NCBI GenBank assembly: GCA_050181835.1 | Contig: JBFXCU010000005.1 | Coordinates: 59,231 to 123,230 of the forward strand | From: CAILZL01 sp050181835 | GTDB lineage: Bacteria; Pseudomonadota; Gammaproteobacteria; Steroidobacterales; Steroidobacteraceae | Reading direction: 5' to 3' | Length of the DNA: 64,000 nucleotides | Position numbers and translations under genes: made by a program | Notes under the pieces: model-generated | Seen by the model: only the letters and a program-made list of their open reading frames with translations | Told to the model about the DNA's origin: nothing | The model's database searches: none | Shown here: positions 51,381 through 60,646 of the stretch, piece after piece | Position numbering within the stretch: position 1 is the stretch's first letter | Layout of the letters: each line of letters starts with the position of its first letter

Positions 51381-54101
51381 TTAGCGGTCCCTCTCCAGCA
51401 ACGGATTATTGCTACCCAACCGCTCTTCGCTCTGTACGTTCAGCACCCGCTGCGGCATGGAGACGCCGTAGCCCTGTGCGTAATCAACACCGAGGCTGCG
51501 CAGCATATCGATGATCTCCTGATTCTCAGCAAATTCAGCAATGGTCTGCTTGCCAGTGAGATGACCAATCTCGTTAATGGAGCGCACCATCTCGCGATCA
51601 ATCGGGTCATGCAATAAATCTTTGACGAAGCTACCGTCGATCTTAAGGAAGTCGACCGGAAAGTGTTTGAGATAACCAAATGACGACAAGCCGGTGCCGA
51701 AATCGTCCAGCGCAAACCGGCAGCCTTTATCTTTGAGCGCCTGGATAAACCGATTGGCTTGCGAAAAACTGGCGACGGCGGCAGTTTCGGTAATCTCAAA
51801 ACAGATTTTTGACCCGTCTATACCGCTACGATGAAACTGCTCAATGACAAACGGCAGAAATTTGTCATCACTCAAACTTTGACCAGAAAGGTTAATGGAA
51901 CACATGGCGAGCTTTTCGCGTTCATCTGCTTCGGATACCAGCCAACGAAACGCATTCTCAATCACCCAGCGATCAATGGCCGGCGTAATGTTGTAACGCT
52001 CGGCAGCGGTGATGAACTGATCCGGCGTAATGATCTTGCCCTGCTCATCGCGCATACGCAGTAGCAATTCATAGTGCAAGCCGGGCTCATTGCGTTGCAG
52101 TGGCAAAATAATTTGCCGATACAATTCAAAGCGACCTTCTTCCAGTGCATTGTTAATACGCGCCGCCCATTGCATCTCGCGACGACGACGCATCAAGTCC
52201 AAATCATTTTCCTGGAAGCTATAAATGCGATTACGGCCCGCTTCTTTGGCAGCGGCACACGCCGCCTCGGCTGCGGAAAGGATACCCGCAACATCGTCAT
52301 TTTCAGCGGTAATAGGCACCACCCCCAAGCTGGCACCCATGCGGAAGGTGCGCTCCTCCCAGTTGAATTTGTAGTTGCGCACCGCCTCACGCAAGGCATC
52401 TGCCATGCCAATGGCTTCATCCATACTGCAAGCTTCCAACAAGATACCGAACTCATCGCCGCCCAAACGAGATACCGTATCACGCCAACGCACTTTGGAT
52501 TTTAGCAAGGCACCGACCTGACCCAACAACGCATCACCGGCATTGTGTCCACAATTGTCGTTAACGATTTTGAATTGATCCAGATCCAGATGACAGATGG
52601 CATAAGACGCTTCACGCGCACGCGCACTTTTCAACGCATGATCAACACGTTGCTCAAACTCACGCCGATTCACCAAGCCGGTAAGCATGTCGTGACTGGC
52701 GTGATAGGACAACTTACGATTCAGCTCACGGCTTTCGCTAACATCATGGAATACCAGCACCCCGCCTGAAACCGACCCCGCGCCATCACGAATCGGCGAA
52801 GCGCAACTTTCTATATACAACTCATTGCCGTCGCGACGAATTAACAAGGTGGGTCGCACTGATTTGATGGAATGAGCGCGACGCATGGCTACCGTCAAGG
52901 GATTTTCCAGTGGCTCACAGGTCTCCTCGTGGAAACCGCGAAACACGTCATCAACCGACCGGCCCATGGCATCTTCAACGCCCCAACCGGTGAGCGCCTG
53001 CGCGACCGGATTGAGATACTCAACTTGGCCCAGCGCATCGGCGGTAATCACGCCATCGCCAATGGATTGCAAAGTGATCTGTGCCGACTCTTTTTCACGG
53101 AACAACGCTTCTTCGTACAACTTGTTTTCGGTGATATCCAGCTCTACTCCTACCAAACGTAGCAACTTGCCTTCGCTATCGGTCAGGGCTTTGGCGCGTG
53201 CGGTAACCCACCGCCAATCACCGGATCGGTGTCGCACACGATGCGTACTTTCAAAATACTCACTGTCGCCAGAAATATGCTCGCGCAACAACCGTTCTAC
53301 CGCTTGACCATCATCAACGTGGACAAATTGCCGCCAGTCTTTGACATCAATCAGCTCATCATCCGCATAGCCCAGCATGGCTTTCCAACGCGGTGACAGA
53401 TACAATGTACCGCGTTCAAAATCCATATCCCATAAGCCATCATGGGCGCTTTGCATCGCTAGCTCATTACGCAATTGCAGATAAGAGAATTCTTGGTGAA
53501 TACGTCTCCTTTCCAGTCCTGCCGCATAGCTGGACGCCAGCAATTTAAGCAATAGATGCACCTCCGCATCCCAGCCATCACGCGCATGCGTGGCACACAA
53601 GCATATAAAACCAACGCTACGACCGCGCATAATCAAACCGGATATCAACGCCGAACCGAAGCGCATGGTTGCCAGCCGTTGCGCCAGCTCAGTGTAGCCA
53701 GGAGCATGAGCGGTATCACGCAATTCCAATAGTCGCTGACTATCCAGCCGCTCATGCAAGGCTATCGGTGAAGTGCTTTTGCCAACCAATACTTCAGGAT
53801 TACCACCGACATACGCACTACTGGCGCTGAGTACCTTGTTGATCCGCTCACGCGGAGCATCAAACAACGCAACAAACACGCCATCGGCAGCAACCAGCTG
53901 ACGCAAAGTATGTAAGGCAGTGCGGACCAGCGCATCATTGCCATGTAGCTCTGCCGACTGCAGTTCGACACAGAGCTTGGTGAGCGTGGCATCTACCGTG
54001 ACTATCGAGGCTAATTTCGTTAGTTGAGACGCAGCAGATTCACTACGTTCTTCGCACCGTACGGATGGCGAACTAGGTATGTCAATCGACTTCTTGTTCA
54101 T
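51381..54101 (-). CDS. Cyclic-di-GMP enzyme with GAF-PAS-PAS-GGDEF-EAL domains
   Basis: 906 residues without membrane helices. Rough layout: GAF (about 40-195), PAS with PAC (about 210-330, ending VGVELDITENK), PAS (about 335-460, ending VLVFHDVSES), GGDEF (about 465-630) and EAL (about 640-890). The cyclase motif is intact (SRLGGDEFGILLE). In the EAL domain the signature reads YELLLRM, with the catalytic Glu kept; ICFEITETA, FALDDFGTGLSSFGYLKHFPVDFLKIDGS and AEFAENQEI keep the metal and catalytic residues. It may therefore both make and break c-di-GMP, controlled by the GAF and PAS sensors. It is alone, with 139 and 117 bp gaps around it. Confidence 0.92.
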   Translation of the reverse strand: MNKKSIDIPSSPSVRCEERSESAASQLTKLASIVTVDATLTKLCVELQSAELHGNDALVRTALHTLRQLVAADGVFVALFDAPRERINKVLSASSAYVGGNPEVLVGKSTSPIALHERLDSQRLLELRDTAHAPGYTELAQRLATMRFGSALISGLIMRGRSVGFICLCATHARDGWDAEVHLLLKLLASSYAAGLERRRIHQEFSYLQLRNELAMQSAHDGLWDMDFERGTLYLSPRWKAMLGYADDELIDVKDWRQFVHVDDGQAVERLLREHISGDSEYFESTHRVRHRSGDWRWVTARAKALTDSEGKLLRLVGVELDITENKLYEEALFREKESAQITLQSIGDGVITADALGQVEYLNPVAQALTGWGVEDAMGRSVDDVFRGFHEETCEPLENPLTVAMRRAHSIKSVRPTLLIRRDGNELYIESCASPIRDGAGSVSGGVLVFHDVSESRELNRKLSYHASHDMLTGLVNRREFEQRVDHALKSARAREASYAICHLDLDQFKIVNDNCGHNAGDALLGQVGALLKSKVRWRDTVSRLGGDEFGILLEACSMDEAIGMADALREAVRNYKFNWEERTFRMGASLGVVPITAENDDVAGILSAAEAACAAAKEAGRNRIYSFQENDLDLMRRRREMQWAARINNALEEGRFELYRQIILPLQRNEPGLHYELLLRMRDEQGKIITPDQFITAAERYNITPAIDRWVIENAFRWLVSEADEREKLAMCSINLSGQSLSDDKFLPFVIEQFHRSGIDGSKICFEITETAAVASFSQANRFIQALKDKGCRFALDDFGTGLSSFGYLKHFPVDFLKIDGSFVKDLLHDPIDREMVRSINEIGHLTGKQTIAEFAENQEIIDMLRSLGVDYAQGYGVSMPQRVLNVQSEERLGSNNPLLERDR

Positions 54102-54218
54102 TGCTCTGCGATAAGCATCAGGGGGAATGGCCCTGTGTACATTTATTTCCTAACACAGTGTGCCTTACGGTTGGCCCATTGTTGCACATCCGTCAATCCG
54201 CAAGCTAGTTGCGAACCA

Positions 54219-55958
54219 TTAAGGCGGCTGATAGGCCAACGCCGCTGATAAACGACCACGCTGAACGCAAGCCGGATCAGCAGCGCTCGACACTAAATAC
54301 CAACTTTCGTCTTTGCCATCTTTGATAGGTTGTGCATCGACTCCGGCAAAGCAGCGCTGCTTGGTGTTTTCATCAATCAACAAAGTTCGATTTGGTGCGG
54401 CTACCAACCAGGCAGCAGCATCATCGGACTCCTGCTGCCATTCACGCCAGCGCGAGTGGCCAAAGTTCACTGTCGGGCGGGTGAATTGCAGTAGATATTG
54501 TTCATCATAGGCAACTAACCCCAACTCCCTGTGCAGATCTACCAGCGCTTCCACTTGCTGAACAAACGTTTCACTGGAGCGTACCGCATTCATCGCCGGG
54601 CTGATCCACACCCCCACTACAGACAGCGTGATCACTAGCACACCTCCCCAAGCCAAGGCTGCCTGACGCACACGCGTAACCCCGCACCACAGTAGAGTGA
54701 GCATACCAATCAGCAACATTGGTCCAAGCGGATCGATACCGTATCGCGCCAGTGTTTGCGTGCGCACAGTAGGGACGAGACCGGCATACGCCGCAACCAA
54801 CAGGCACAGCACGCTGACAAACAAGGCCAGACCGAAAAAGACGCGTCGCACTCCCACTCGCGACCACAACGACATCAACAACGGTGCCAACGCCAGGCAT
54901 AAGGCCGGCAAGGCCGGCAGGATATACACGCCACGCTTACCAGCACTGATGCTGAAAAACACTAGCACCAGCACCACCCAGCTCAGCAACAGCGCGATGC
55001 GCAAATCGCCTTCACGCAAGGCACGTCGCCAACCAAGTATCGCCCATGGCAATAACGCCGACACGGGCAACCACAGGGGCGGAATCACCTCGACCAAGAA
55101 ATACCAGAAAGGTCTGACGTGATGCCAAGCATTGGCATAACGATCGATGGTCTGTTGAAACAGTATTTCGTCACGATAGGCAACTAGTTGAGGACTATCC
55201 AACGAGGCAAGCATCATCGGTGCAAACCAAATACAAATAGCGGCCAGCATGGCCAACAATCCCAGCACCCAAGGCCAACCAAATGCAATGCGTGGTCGCG
55301 GCCGCCAGCGCGTATCACGCAACAATGCATAAGGAATCAGAATCAATAACGGCAAAAAGCCCACGCCCTTGGTGATAATGCCAAAGCCTGCTGCGGCACA
55401 ACCGATGCAGTACCAACGCCAGTTCGGTCCGAGCAACAGATGGCGTAACAGACCATATACACCCAAGACCACCCAGAAGAGCAGCGTGGCATCAATCTGC
55501 GCCTGCCGCCCTTGCCACACGAATTGAACCGTGCCGAGTAACAACAATGCGGCTGTCAGACCAACTTCGCGATCCCACAGCCGTCGGCCAAGATCGTAGA
55601 TCAACACCACACTACCGAGCGCGGCCAGCAATGACGGCAGCAAAAACGCTACTCGCAATGAACCGCTGAGCTGGTAAAAAGCAGCAATGAACCAGAAAAA
55701 CAATGGTGGTTTGTCAGCGTAAGTATCACCACCAATCATCGGAATCAGCCATTGGCCACTGCGCACCATATCGCGCGCCACCAAGGCAAAACGCGGCTCA
55801 TCGGCAGGCCATGGATCGCGCAGCCCAATGCCAACCGCCATCAGCAACACACCCAACCCGAGCAGCCAATAGATGTCGAGACGCACATCCGCTGCAGTGT
55901 ATTGACCGGGACGCCATACTCGCCGCGAGAGGTCATTGAGAATATCGGCCAAGCTCAT
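54219..55958 (-). CDS. ArnT/PMT-like membrane glycosyltransferase (GT39/GT83 fold)
   Basis: 579 residues with about 11-12 membrane helices. The first periplasmic loop holds the acidic catalytic motif DPWPADEPRFALVARDMVRSG, followed by GDTYADKPPLFFWF, a hallmark of ArnT and related lipid-phosphate-sugar-dependent transferases. The C-terminal 120 residues form a soluble periplasmic domain. It would move a sugar from an undecaprenyl-phosphate carrier to lipid A or another acceptor. Its ATG shares ATGA with the stop of the small LAB_N gene upstream, and a GT2 gene lies before that, giving the classical donor-making and sugar-moving set. Confidence 0.88.
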   Translation of the reverse strand: MSLADILNDLSRRVWRPGQYTAADVRLDIYWLLGLGVLLMAVGIGLRDPWPADEPRFALVARDMVRSGQWLIPMIGGDTYADKPPLFFWFIAAFYQLSGSLRVAFLLPSLLAALGSVVLIYDLGRRLWDREVGLTAALLLLGTVQFVWQGRQAQIDATLLFWVVLGVYGLLRHLLLGPNWRWYCIGCAAAGFGIITKGVGFLPLLILIPYALLRDTRWRPRPRIAFGWPWVLGLLAMLAAICIWFAPMMLASLDSPQLVAYRDEILFQQTIDRYANAWHHVRPFWYFLVEVIPPLWLPVSALLPWAILGWRRALREGDLRIALLLSWVVLVLVFFSISAGKRGVYILPALPALCLALAPLLMSLWSRVGVRRVFFGLALFVSVLCLLVAAYAGLVPTVRTQTLARYGIDPLGPMLLIGMLTLLWCGVTRVRQAALAWGGVLVITLSVVGVWISPAMNAVRSSETFVQQVEALVDLHRELGLVAYDEQYLLQFTRPTVNFGHSRWREWQQESDDAAAWLVAAPNRTLLIDENTKQRCFAGVDAQPIKDGKDESWYLVSSAADPACVQRGRLSAALAYQPP

Positions 55959-56278
55959 TGCAAACCGTTTCGTTGCTCGTCACCAAGACGCTTGGTACGC
56001 CGGTGCAAGTACAAGTTATACAGCGCAACGGTAAAGGGAAACAGATTGGACAGAATGCCCACAGAATCATTCTTGCCAAACACAAAGTACAACAACAATA
56101 GCACACTACCGGTGATGCTCATGTACCAGAACAAGGCAGGCATGACTGGTCGTCCCTGTTTACGTGAAGCCAGCAACTGCACGAACCAGCGTCCAGCAAA
56201 CAACCCAACACCGAGGTAACCGATTAGCTTCCACGGTGTCACCACCACACCAAAACAGCCACACAGTATTTCATTCAT
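55955..56278 (-). CDS. Small membrane protein, lipid A biosynthesis N-terminal (LAB_N) domain
   Basis: 107 residues with three membrane segments. It matches the stand-alone LAB_N family: an early WKLIGYLGVGLFAGRWFVQLLASRKQGRPVMP-like stretch (GLFAGRWFVQLLASRKQGRP), ALFWYMSITGSVLLLLYFV and NLFPFTVALYNLYLHRR. The domain is named after an N-terminal part of some LpxB proteins and resembles small membrane proteins of the SemiSWEET/EmrE size. In this operon it may help move or present a lipid-linked sugar. It is 6 bp after the GT2 gene and overlaps the GT39 gene by 4 bases. Confidence 0.88.
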   Translation of the reverse strand: MNEILCGCFGVVVTPWKLIGYLGVGLFAGRWFVQLLASRKQGRPVMPALFWYMSITGSVLLLLYFVFGKNDSVGILSNLFPFTVALYNLYLHRRTKRLGDEQRNGLQ

Positions 56279-56284
56279 GGTGAC

Positions 56285-57049
56285 TTACTCTTCAGTAATG
56301 CGTTGTGGGGCGATACGTCGTTTGATAAGCCACATCACACCAAACAAATCCACAATACCGACCCATAAGCGATTATTCAGTCCGTACTTGGATGTGCCGC
56401 GCAAGCGAGCACGATGTGCTACCGGCACCGACACCACGCGCATACCAGCACGTTGTACTAGCGCTGGCAGAAAGCGATGCATGTGATTGAAGTGCGGCAG
56501 CTCCATGAACTGCTCGCGTTCAAACAACTTGATGCCACAACCCGTGTCGGGGGTACCGTCACTCAACATACTGCCGCGCACCCCATTGGCAATCCGTGAG
56601 GACAAACGGCGCAACCAAGTGTCACGACGCGCGGTACGATTGCCCATGATGAGTTTCAACGGCACTGTGCTATTTGACTGGCGTTGATCAGCCTGCAGCG
56701 CGGCCAGCAAAGTGGGGATATCGGCCGGATCGTTTTGACCATCCCCATCAAGTGTCGCGATCCAAGGCGCTCTGGCCGCCCGCACACCAGTGCGCACTGC
56801 AGCACTTTGACCGCTACGCCGCGAATGCTTGAGCAAACGAATTTGCGGCACCATCTGTGCACGCACCTGCAATATGGCCGATACAGTATCATCGGTGCTG
56901 CCATCATCGACGAAAATTACTTCAAAATTATACTGTTTGTGTAAAGCGGCATGAATCTCGCGCGCCAGCTCGCCAACATTTTCAACTTCATTGCAGACCG
57001 GGATCACAACGGATAGCTGCACAGCGGTGGCGTCAGGCAAGGTAGTCAC
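56285..57049 (-). CDS. Glycosyltransferase family 2, dolichol/undecaprenyl-phosphate sugar synthase type
   Basis: 254 residues, GT-A fold: VVIPVCNEVENVGELAREI, VIFVDDGSTDDT, the metal-binding ATLDGDGQNDPADIP and the acceptor-region DTGCGIKLFERE. The C-terminal GTSKYGLNNRLWVGIVDLFGVMWLIKRR resembles DPM1-like enzymes with an amphipathic end and no long membrane domain. It probably loads a sugar on undecaprenyl phosphate for the GT39 enzyme two genes on. The three genes are on one strand with 6-bp and -4-bp spacing. Confidence 0.9.
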   Translation of the reverse strand: MTTLPDATAVQLSVVIPVCNEVENVGELAREIHAALHKQYNFEVIFVDDGSTDDTVSAILQVRAQMVPQIRLLKHSRRSGQSAAVRTGVRAARAPWIATLDGDGQNDPADIPTLLAALQADQRQSNSTVPLKLIMGNRTARRDTWLRRLSSRIANGVRGSMLSDGTPDTGCGIKLFEREQFMELPHFNHMHRFLPALVQRAGMRVVSVPVAHRARLRGTSKYGLNNRLWVGIVDLFGVMWLIKRRIAPQRITEE

Positions 57050-57104
57050 AAATAATTTCCTGCAATACTTTGCAGCAGTATAGCCGAGCGCCGCCCGTCA
57101 AGCC

Positions 57105-57383
57105 TTATGTCTTACGCAACTCGCTCAAGGCCAGTTTATATGTTGGATGCAGCCGTTGTGCCATTTCCTGTGGCGTGGCAATAGCCTACGCAGCACTGGC
57201 TTTGCGCGGTGGCAAGTACGGCTCACCAATGGCGACAAGTTTCGCCCTTAACCTGTTTGTACAATGCTCGCACCGCCTGCGTGCCAGTGTTGGTACCCGA
57301 ACCGCGAATCACCTGCGCGCGGAACGATTATTCGCCAAAAATTCAGCATATTTATCACAATGATCCTGTTCAATGCAGGGCAC
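57105..57383 (-). pseudogene. Possible decayed ORF downstream of the TauE/SafE remnant
   Basis: On the minus strand, protein-like text continues across two frames between GTG 57383 and TAA 57105: PCIEQDHCDKYAEFLANNRS, then RGSGTNTGTQAVRALYKQV, then back to the first frame with KLVAIGEPYLPPRKASAA, a TAG, and TPQEMAQRLHPTYKLALSELR. Two frame changes and one stop would be needed to join them. No family is recognised. It covers most of the 335-bp gap between the GT2 gene and the TauE remnant. Confidence 0.35.
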
Positions 57384-57384
57384 G

Positions 57385-58199
57385 CTAGAGCATGCGCATA
57401 GCAGTCAATAGCAAAAAGCAACCGAACGTCATACCTAACTGCCGCCGACTCAGACGATGCGCCAACTGCGCGCCCAACGGTGCTGCAAACTAGGTGGCCG
57501 GAGCGATCAACGCAAGCCCCAACCAGTTGACGCAACTAATATTGAATGGCGGCATAACCATTTGATTGGTATTTACCACCAAAAACCCCACTGTGACAGG
57601 CAGTGCAATCCATAAACCAAGTAGCGAGCCGTACCCACTGCACGCTGTACAGGATAATTGCACAAGGTCATCGTCGTCACGCTTAGTGAACCGCCACCTA
57701 TCCCCATCAATATCGAGATGCTACCAATCGAAAACGGCAGCCATGAAGCACGCCAACCCGATGGCAGCGAATGACTCAGCACCCAATTGTCCAGCGGAAG
57801 CACCATCTTCAACGCGACCAGCGTCGCTACGAGCACGAACACCCAGCGCAATACATCTGCGTGCAAACGAGTTGTCAGCAGCACACCCGCAAACGCACCC
57901 AGCACTATCGGCACCACCCACGCGCGAATCACGGCATTATCAATAGTATCGCGACGTCTATGTGCGCGTGACGCAGAAATCGCGGTCGGCGCTATCGTTG
58001 CCAGTGAAGTTGCTACAGCAATCTTGATGCTCAGATCAGCACTGACTCCCGACAAGCTCAACGCCCACTCCAGCACCGGCATCAACACGATACCGCCGCC
58101 TACTCCCAACAGACCGGCTATCACACCTGACACCGCGCCTGCCGCGAGTAAGGCCAGCACGTACGGAAATACCATCGACCAAGTTAAATGCGCCACCAA
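57385..58199 (-). pseudogene. Sulfite exporter TauE/SafE family permease, broken
   Basis: The first 190 codons (58199 down to about 57627) read as a normal TauE/SafE protein: AAGAVSGVIAGLLGVGGGIVLMPV repeat one, VATSLATIAPTAISA, and the second repeat SISILMGIGGGSLSVTTMTL with QRAVGTA. A one-base loss near 57626/57627 then breaks the frame. The missing half continues in the next frame as SLLGLWIALPVTVGFLV and VNWLGLALIAPAT, meets a TAG at 57490-57492, and goes on as FAAPLGAQLAHRLSRRQLGM to a stop at 57385-57387. Frame loss plus a nonsense codon make a pseudogene. The intact form would be about 270 residues with eight helices moving an organic anion or sulfite. Confidence 0.85.
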
Positions 58200-58281
58200 C
58201 TATCCATCATGGTTTGGTTGTTTATTATGTGGGCAACATACAGGAAGCCCTACTCGCATGACCAGATGATTGCGCTGCTTG

Positions 58282-58527
58282 CTAGCCAGCATGCGCCGCT
58301 TTGGTTCTGGCATTAAGCGCTCGCAGTACGTCCAACTCCGCCATGGTTGGCGCTGGTGTCTCACTCACCGCTGTGGCATAGCGCACATACCAACCGGTGT
58401 CGTCCTGAATTTGCGTGCGACTTAAGCATCAGGAATTGCTATTAACCATTTTTCAGTCGCAGCTGCGGCGCGCCAGTATTCCGACGACAGCACGTTGACG
58501 CAAGCTGGACTTGGCGTTCCCTGCCAT
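58282..58527 (-). pseudogene. Possible decayed ORF upstream of the TauE/SafE remnant
   Basis: Minus-strand text resembles protein in pieces: an ATG at 58527 with MAGNAKSSLRQ, then in another frame VNVLSSEYWRAAAATEKWLI up to a TAA, then in another frame TQIQDDTGWYVRYATAVSET and TMAELDVLRALNARTKAA to a TAG at 58282. Two frame changes are needed. No family is recognised. It fills most of the 372-bp gap between the TauE remnant and the NUDIX gene. Confidence 0.3.
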
Positions 58528-58571
58528 AATTCCCCCTACTCCAACCGCCTTTTCGCCAGTAAACGTACACC

Positions 58572-59099
58572 ATGAAGTTTTGCTCCAGCTGCGGCCACAG
58601 CGTGACGCTTGAAATCCCACCGGGCGACCATTTGCCGCGCCATATCTGCCCCGCTTGTGGGGTTATTCATTATCAAAATCCGCGCATCATCGCTGGCTGC
58701 CTGCCGGTATGGGAAGACCAGATTCTGATCTGCCGACGTGCTATCAACCCTCGACGTGGCTATTGGACCCTGCCGGCTGGTTTCATGGAAAACGACGAAA
58801 CGGTTGCGCAGGGTGCCGCGCGTGAAGCACAGGAAGAAGCGCTGGCGGAGGTGGAAATCGGCTCACTCCTGGCAGTAGTCGATGTGCTGCATACCCAGCA
58901 GGTTCACATGATGTTCCGTGCCAAACTACGCACTCTTGCATTTGGTGTAGGGCCGGAAAGCCTTGAGGTCAAATTGGTGCGCGCGCACGAAATTCCCTGG
59001 GATGAGCTGGCTTTCGGCAGCATTCGCTTTAGCTTGGAACGATTTCTGGAAGATCGCTCTGCGGGACACGAAGCATTGCATATGTACACTTTTGCCTAA
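58572..59099 (+). CDS. NUDIX hydrolase with N-terminal zinc ribbon
   Basis: 175 residues. Residues 1-35 form a zinc ribbon with two CxxC pairs (FCSSCGH and ICPACGV). The Nudix box follows as GFMENDETVAQGAAREAQEEA (about 75-95), keeping the RExxEE core, with Ala in place of the last Gly. Such proteins hydrolyse nucleoside diphosphates linked to other groups; the zinc ribbon plus YWTLPAGFME pattern resembles NudC-like NADH pyrophosphatase, but the C-terminal SQPWPFP-type motif of NudC is absent. Substrate open. Confidence 0.9.
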   Translation: MKFCSSCGHSVTLEIPPGDHLPRHICPACGVIHYQNPRIIAGCLPVWEDQILICRRAINPRRGYWTLPAGFMENDETVAQGAAREAQEEALAEVEIGSLLAVVDVLHTQQVHMMFRAKLRTLAFGVGPESLEVKLVRAHEIPWDELAFGSIRFSLERFLEDRSAGHEALHMYTFA

Positions 59100-59190
59100 G
59101 CTGGAATCAAAAGCCTTGCTTGCTCAGCAAGCTTTGGCAAAATAGCCACCCTTCGCGCGCCCATTCGGCGAATTTCTGGAGCTGATATCA

Positions 59191-59514
59191 ATGACCTTTG
59201 TCGTTACCGAAAACTGTATCAAGTGCAAGTACATGGACTGCGTGGAAGTCTGCCCTGTGGATTGCTTCCATGAAGGCCCTAATTTTCTGGTAATCGATCC
59301 GGATGAATGCATTGACTGCACCCTGTGCGAACCAGAATGCCCAGCTGAAGCGATTCACTCCGAAGAGGAAGTACCAAAGGGTCAGGAACAGTTCTTGAAA
59401 CTCAATGCAGATCTAGCCAAGAACTGGCCCGTCATCACTGAACGCAAAACACCACCTGCAGACGCCAAGGACTGGGACGGCAAACCCGACAAGCTGAAGC
59501 TACTGGAACGCTAA
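59191..59514 (+). CDS. fdxA: Ferredoxin FdxA, 7Fe type
   Basis: 107 residues. Cluster cysteines: CIKCKYMDCVEVCPVDCF (residues 9-26) and CIDCTLCEPECP (about 40-51), giving one 3Fe-4S and one 4Fe-4S cluster, as in Azotobacter ferredoxin I-like proteins. The C-terminal extension (LKLNADLAKNWPVITERK, DWDGKPDK) is typical. It is a low-potential electron carrier. GGAG about ten bases upstream supports the ATG. A hairpin follows the stop. Confidence 0.95.
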   Translation: MTFVVTENCIKCKYMDCVEVCPVDCFHEGPNFLVIDPDECIDCTLCEPECPAEAIHSEEEVPKGQEQFLKLNADLAKNWPVITERKTPPADAKDWDGKPDKLKLLER

Positions 59515-59539
59515 ACGGTCGATTTAACCGTGAAAATTG

Positions 59540-59564
59540 ATAAGGCCCGCATAGCGGGCCTTAT
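59540..59564. terminator. Hairpin between convergent fdxA and xerD
   Basis: Perfect 11-bp stem ATAAGGCCCGC / GCGGGCCTTAT with loop ATA. T-rich tails are short on both sides (TTATTGCTT plus; CAATTTT minus), so it may act in both directions. Confidence 0.7.
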
Positions 59565-59586
59565 TGCTTGAGCCAATAATCAAGGT

Positions 59587-60543
59587 TCAACCGCGCGGAT
59601 GATGCTGCGCATGCAATTCCTTCATACGTTCGCGCGCCACGTGGGTATAAATTTGTGTGGTCGACAAATCGCTGTGACCTAACAACATCTGCACCACACG
59701 CAGATCAGCGCCATGATTAAGCAGATGTGTGGCAAAAGCATGCCGCAAGGTGTGTGGCGATAAATCCTTGTCGATCCCACCTTTGAGCGCATAGCGTTTT
59801 ATGATGTGCCAGAACGCCTGACGGGTCATGTGATCCCCACGACGGGTCGGAAACACGTAGTCAGACTGGCGCTCGAGCAAAATATCCATACGCGCGCCTT
59901 TGACAAATTGTGTCAGCCACTTTACCGACTCTTCGCCCAGCGGAATCAGTCGTTCACGATCCCCTTTGCCAATAATCCGCACCACACCCTGGTTCAGATT
60001 AACTTGGGAAAGTTTGAGATTCACCAACTCAGTGACGCGCAAGCCGGTGGCATACAACACTTCCAGCATGGTGCGATCGCGGTTACCCAGTGGATCCTTG
60101 GTAGCTGGCGCTTCCAGCAAGGCATCCACTTCTTCTTCAGTGAGTGACTTGGGCAACGCACGACCAATCTTTGGCATGGCAATCTGCACAGTGGGATCAT
60201 CCACGATCACATTGTCACGCAACAAATAACGATAAAAACGACGAAAACTTGAAAGCTGCCTGGCAGTTGAACGGGGTCGGGCACCGGCAGTGACACGCGC
60301 GGCCATAAACGCCAGCAGATCGGAACGGGTCGCCGTATCAATTTTGCTGGAATGCTGCTGTAACCAGCGATCAAGACCGACCAGATCAGCGCGGTAGGCC
60401 GATAGCGTATTGGCCGATAAACCACGCTCCACCCACACCGCATCCAGAAAACGGTCGATAACGGAAGCGGTCTTGGGAGTTCGATTTCCTGACACGAGTT
60501 GCTCAGACTTTGAATAAACTGAGGACTTGGGTATTGCGCTCAT
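59587..60543 (-). CDS. xerD: Site-specific tyrosine recombinase XerD
   Basis: 318 residues. N-terminal core-binding SAM-like domain (about 25-115, with RGLSANTLSAYRADL) and catalytic domain with the Arg in YATGLRVTELVNL (about 170), the HxxR pair in SPHTLRHAFATHLLNHGADLR, LGHSDLSTTQIYTHV with the nucleophile tyrosine, and a C-terminal LHAQHHPRG. The PHTLRHAFATHLLNHGADLRVVQ pattern is XerD-like more than XerC-like. With XerC it resolves chromosome dimers at dif. The first 25 residues are longer than usual, so a later start is possible. Confidence 0.93.
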   Translation of the reverse strand: MSAIPKSSVYSKSEQLVSGNRTPKTASVIDRFLDAVWVERGLSANTLSAYRADLVGLDRWLQQHSSKIDTATRSDLLAFMAARVTAGARPRSTARQLSSFRRFYRYLLRDNVIVDDPTVQIAMPKIGRALPKSLTEEEVDALLEAPATKDPLGNRDRTMLEVLYATGLRVTELVNLKLSQVNLNQGVVRIIGKGDRERLIPLGEESVKWLTQFVKGARMDILLERQSDYVFPTRRGDHMTRQAFWHIIKRYALKGGIDKDLSPHTLRHAFATHLLNHGADLRVVQMLLGHSDLSTTQIYTHVARERMKELHAQHHPRG

Positions 60544-60646
60544 TTAAAGGTATTTCCACACTGCTGCCGCTCTGTGATTGTCAACGGGTGATTCCGTCGC
60601 ACCAAGTTCGGTTATGTCCCAGTATGCTGAGCGCTAAATTCACCGT

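Noticed and set aside
57248..57535. Open frame of 95 residues on the minus strand
   Set aside because: It is an off-frame reading of the broken TauE/SafE gene; the neighbouring frame gives the expected permease end.
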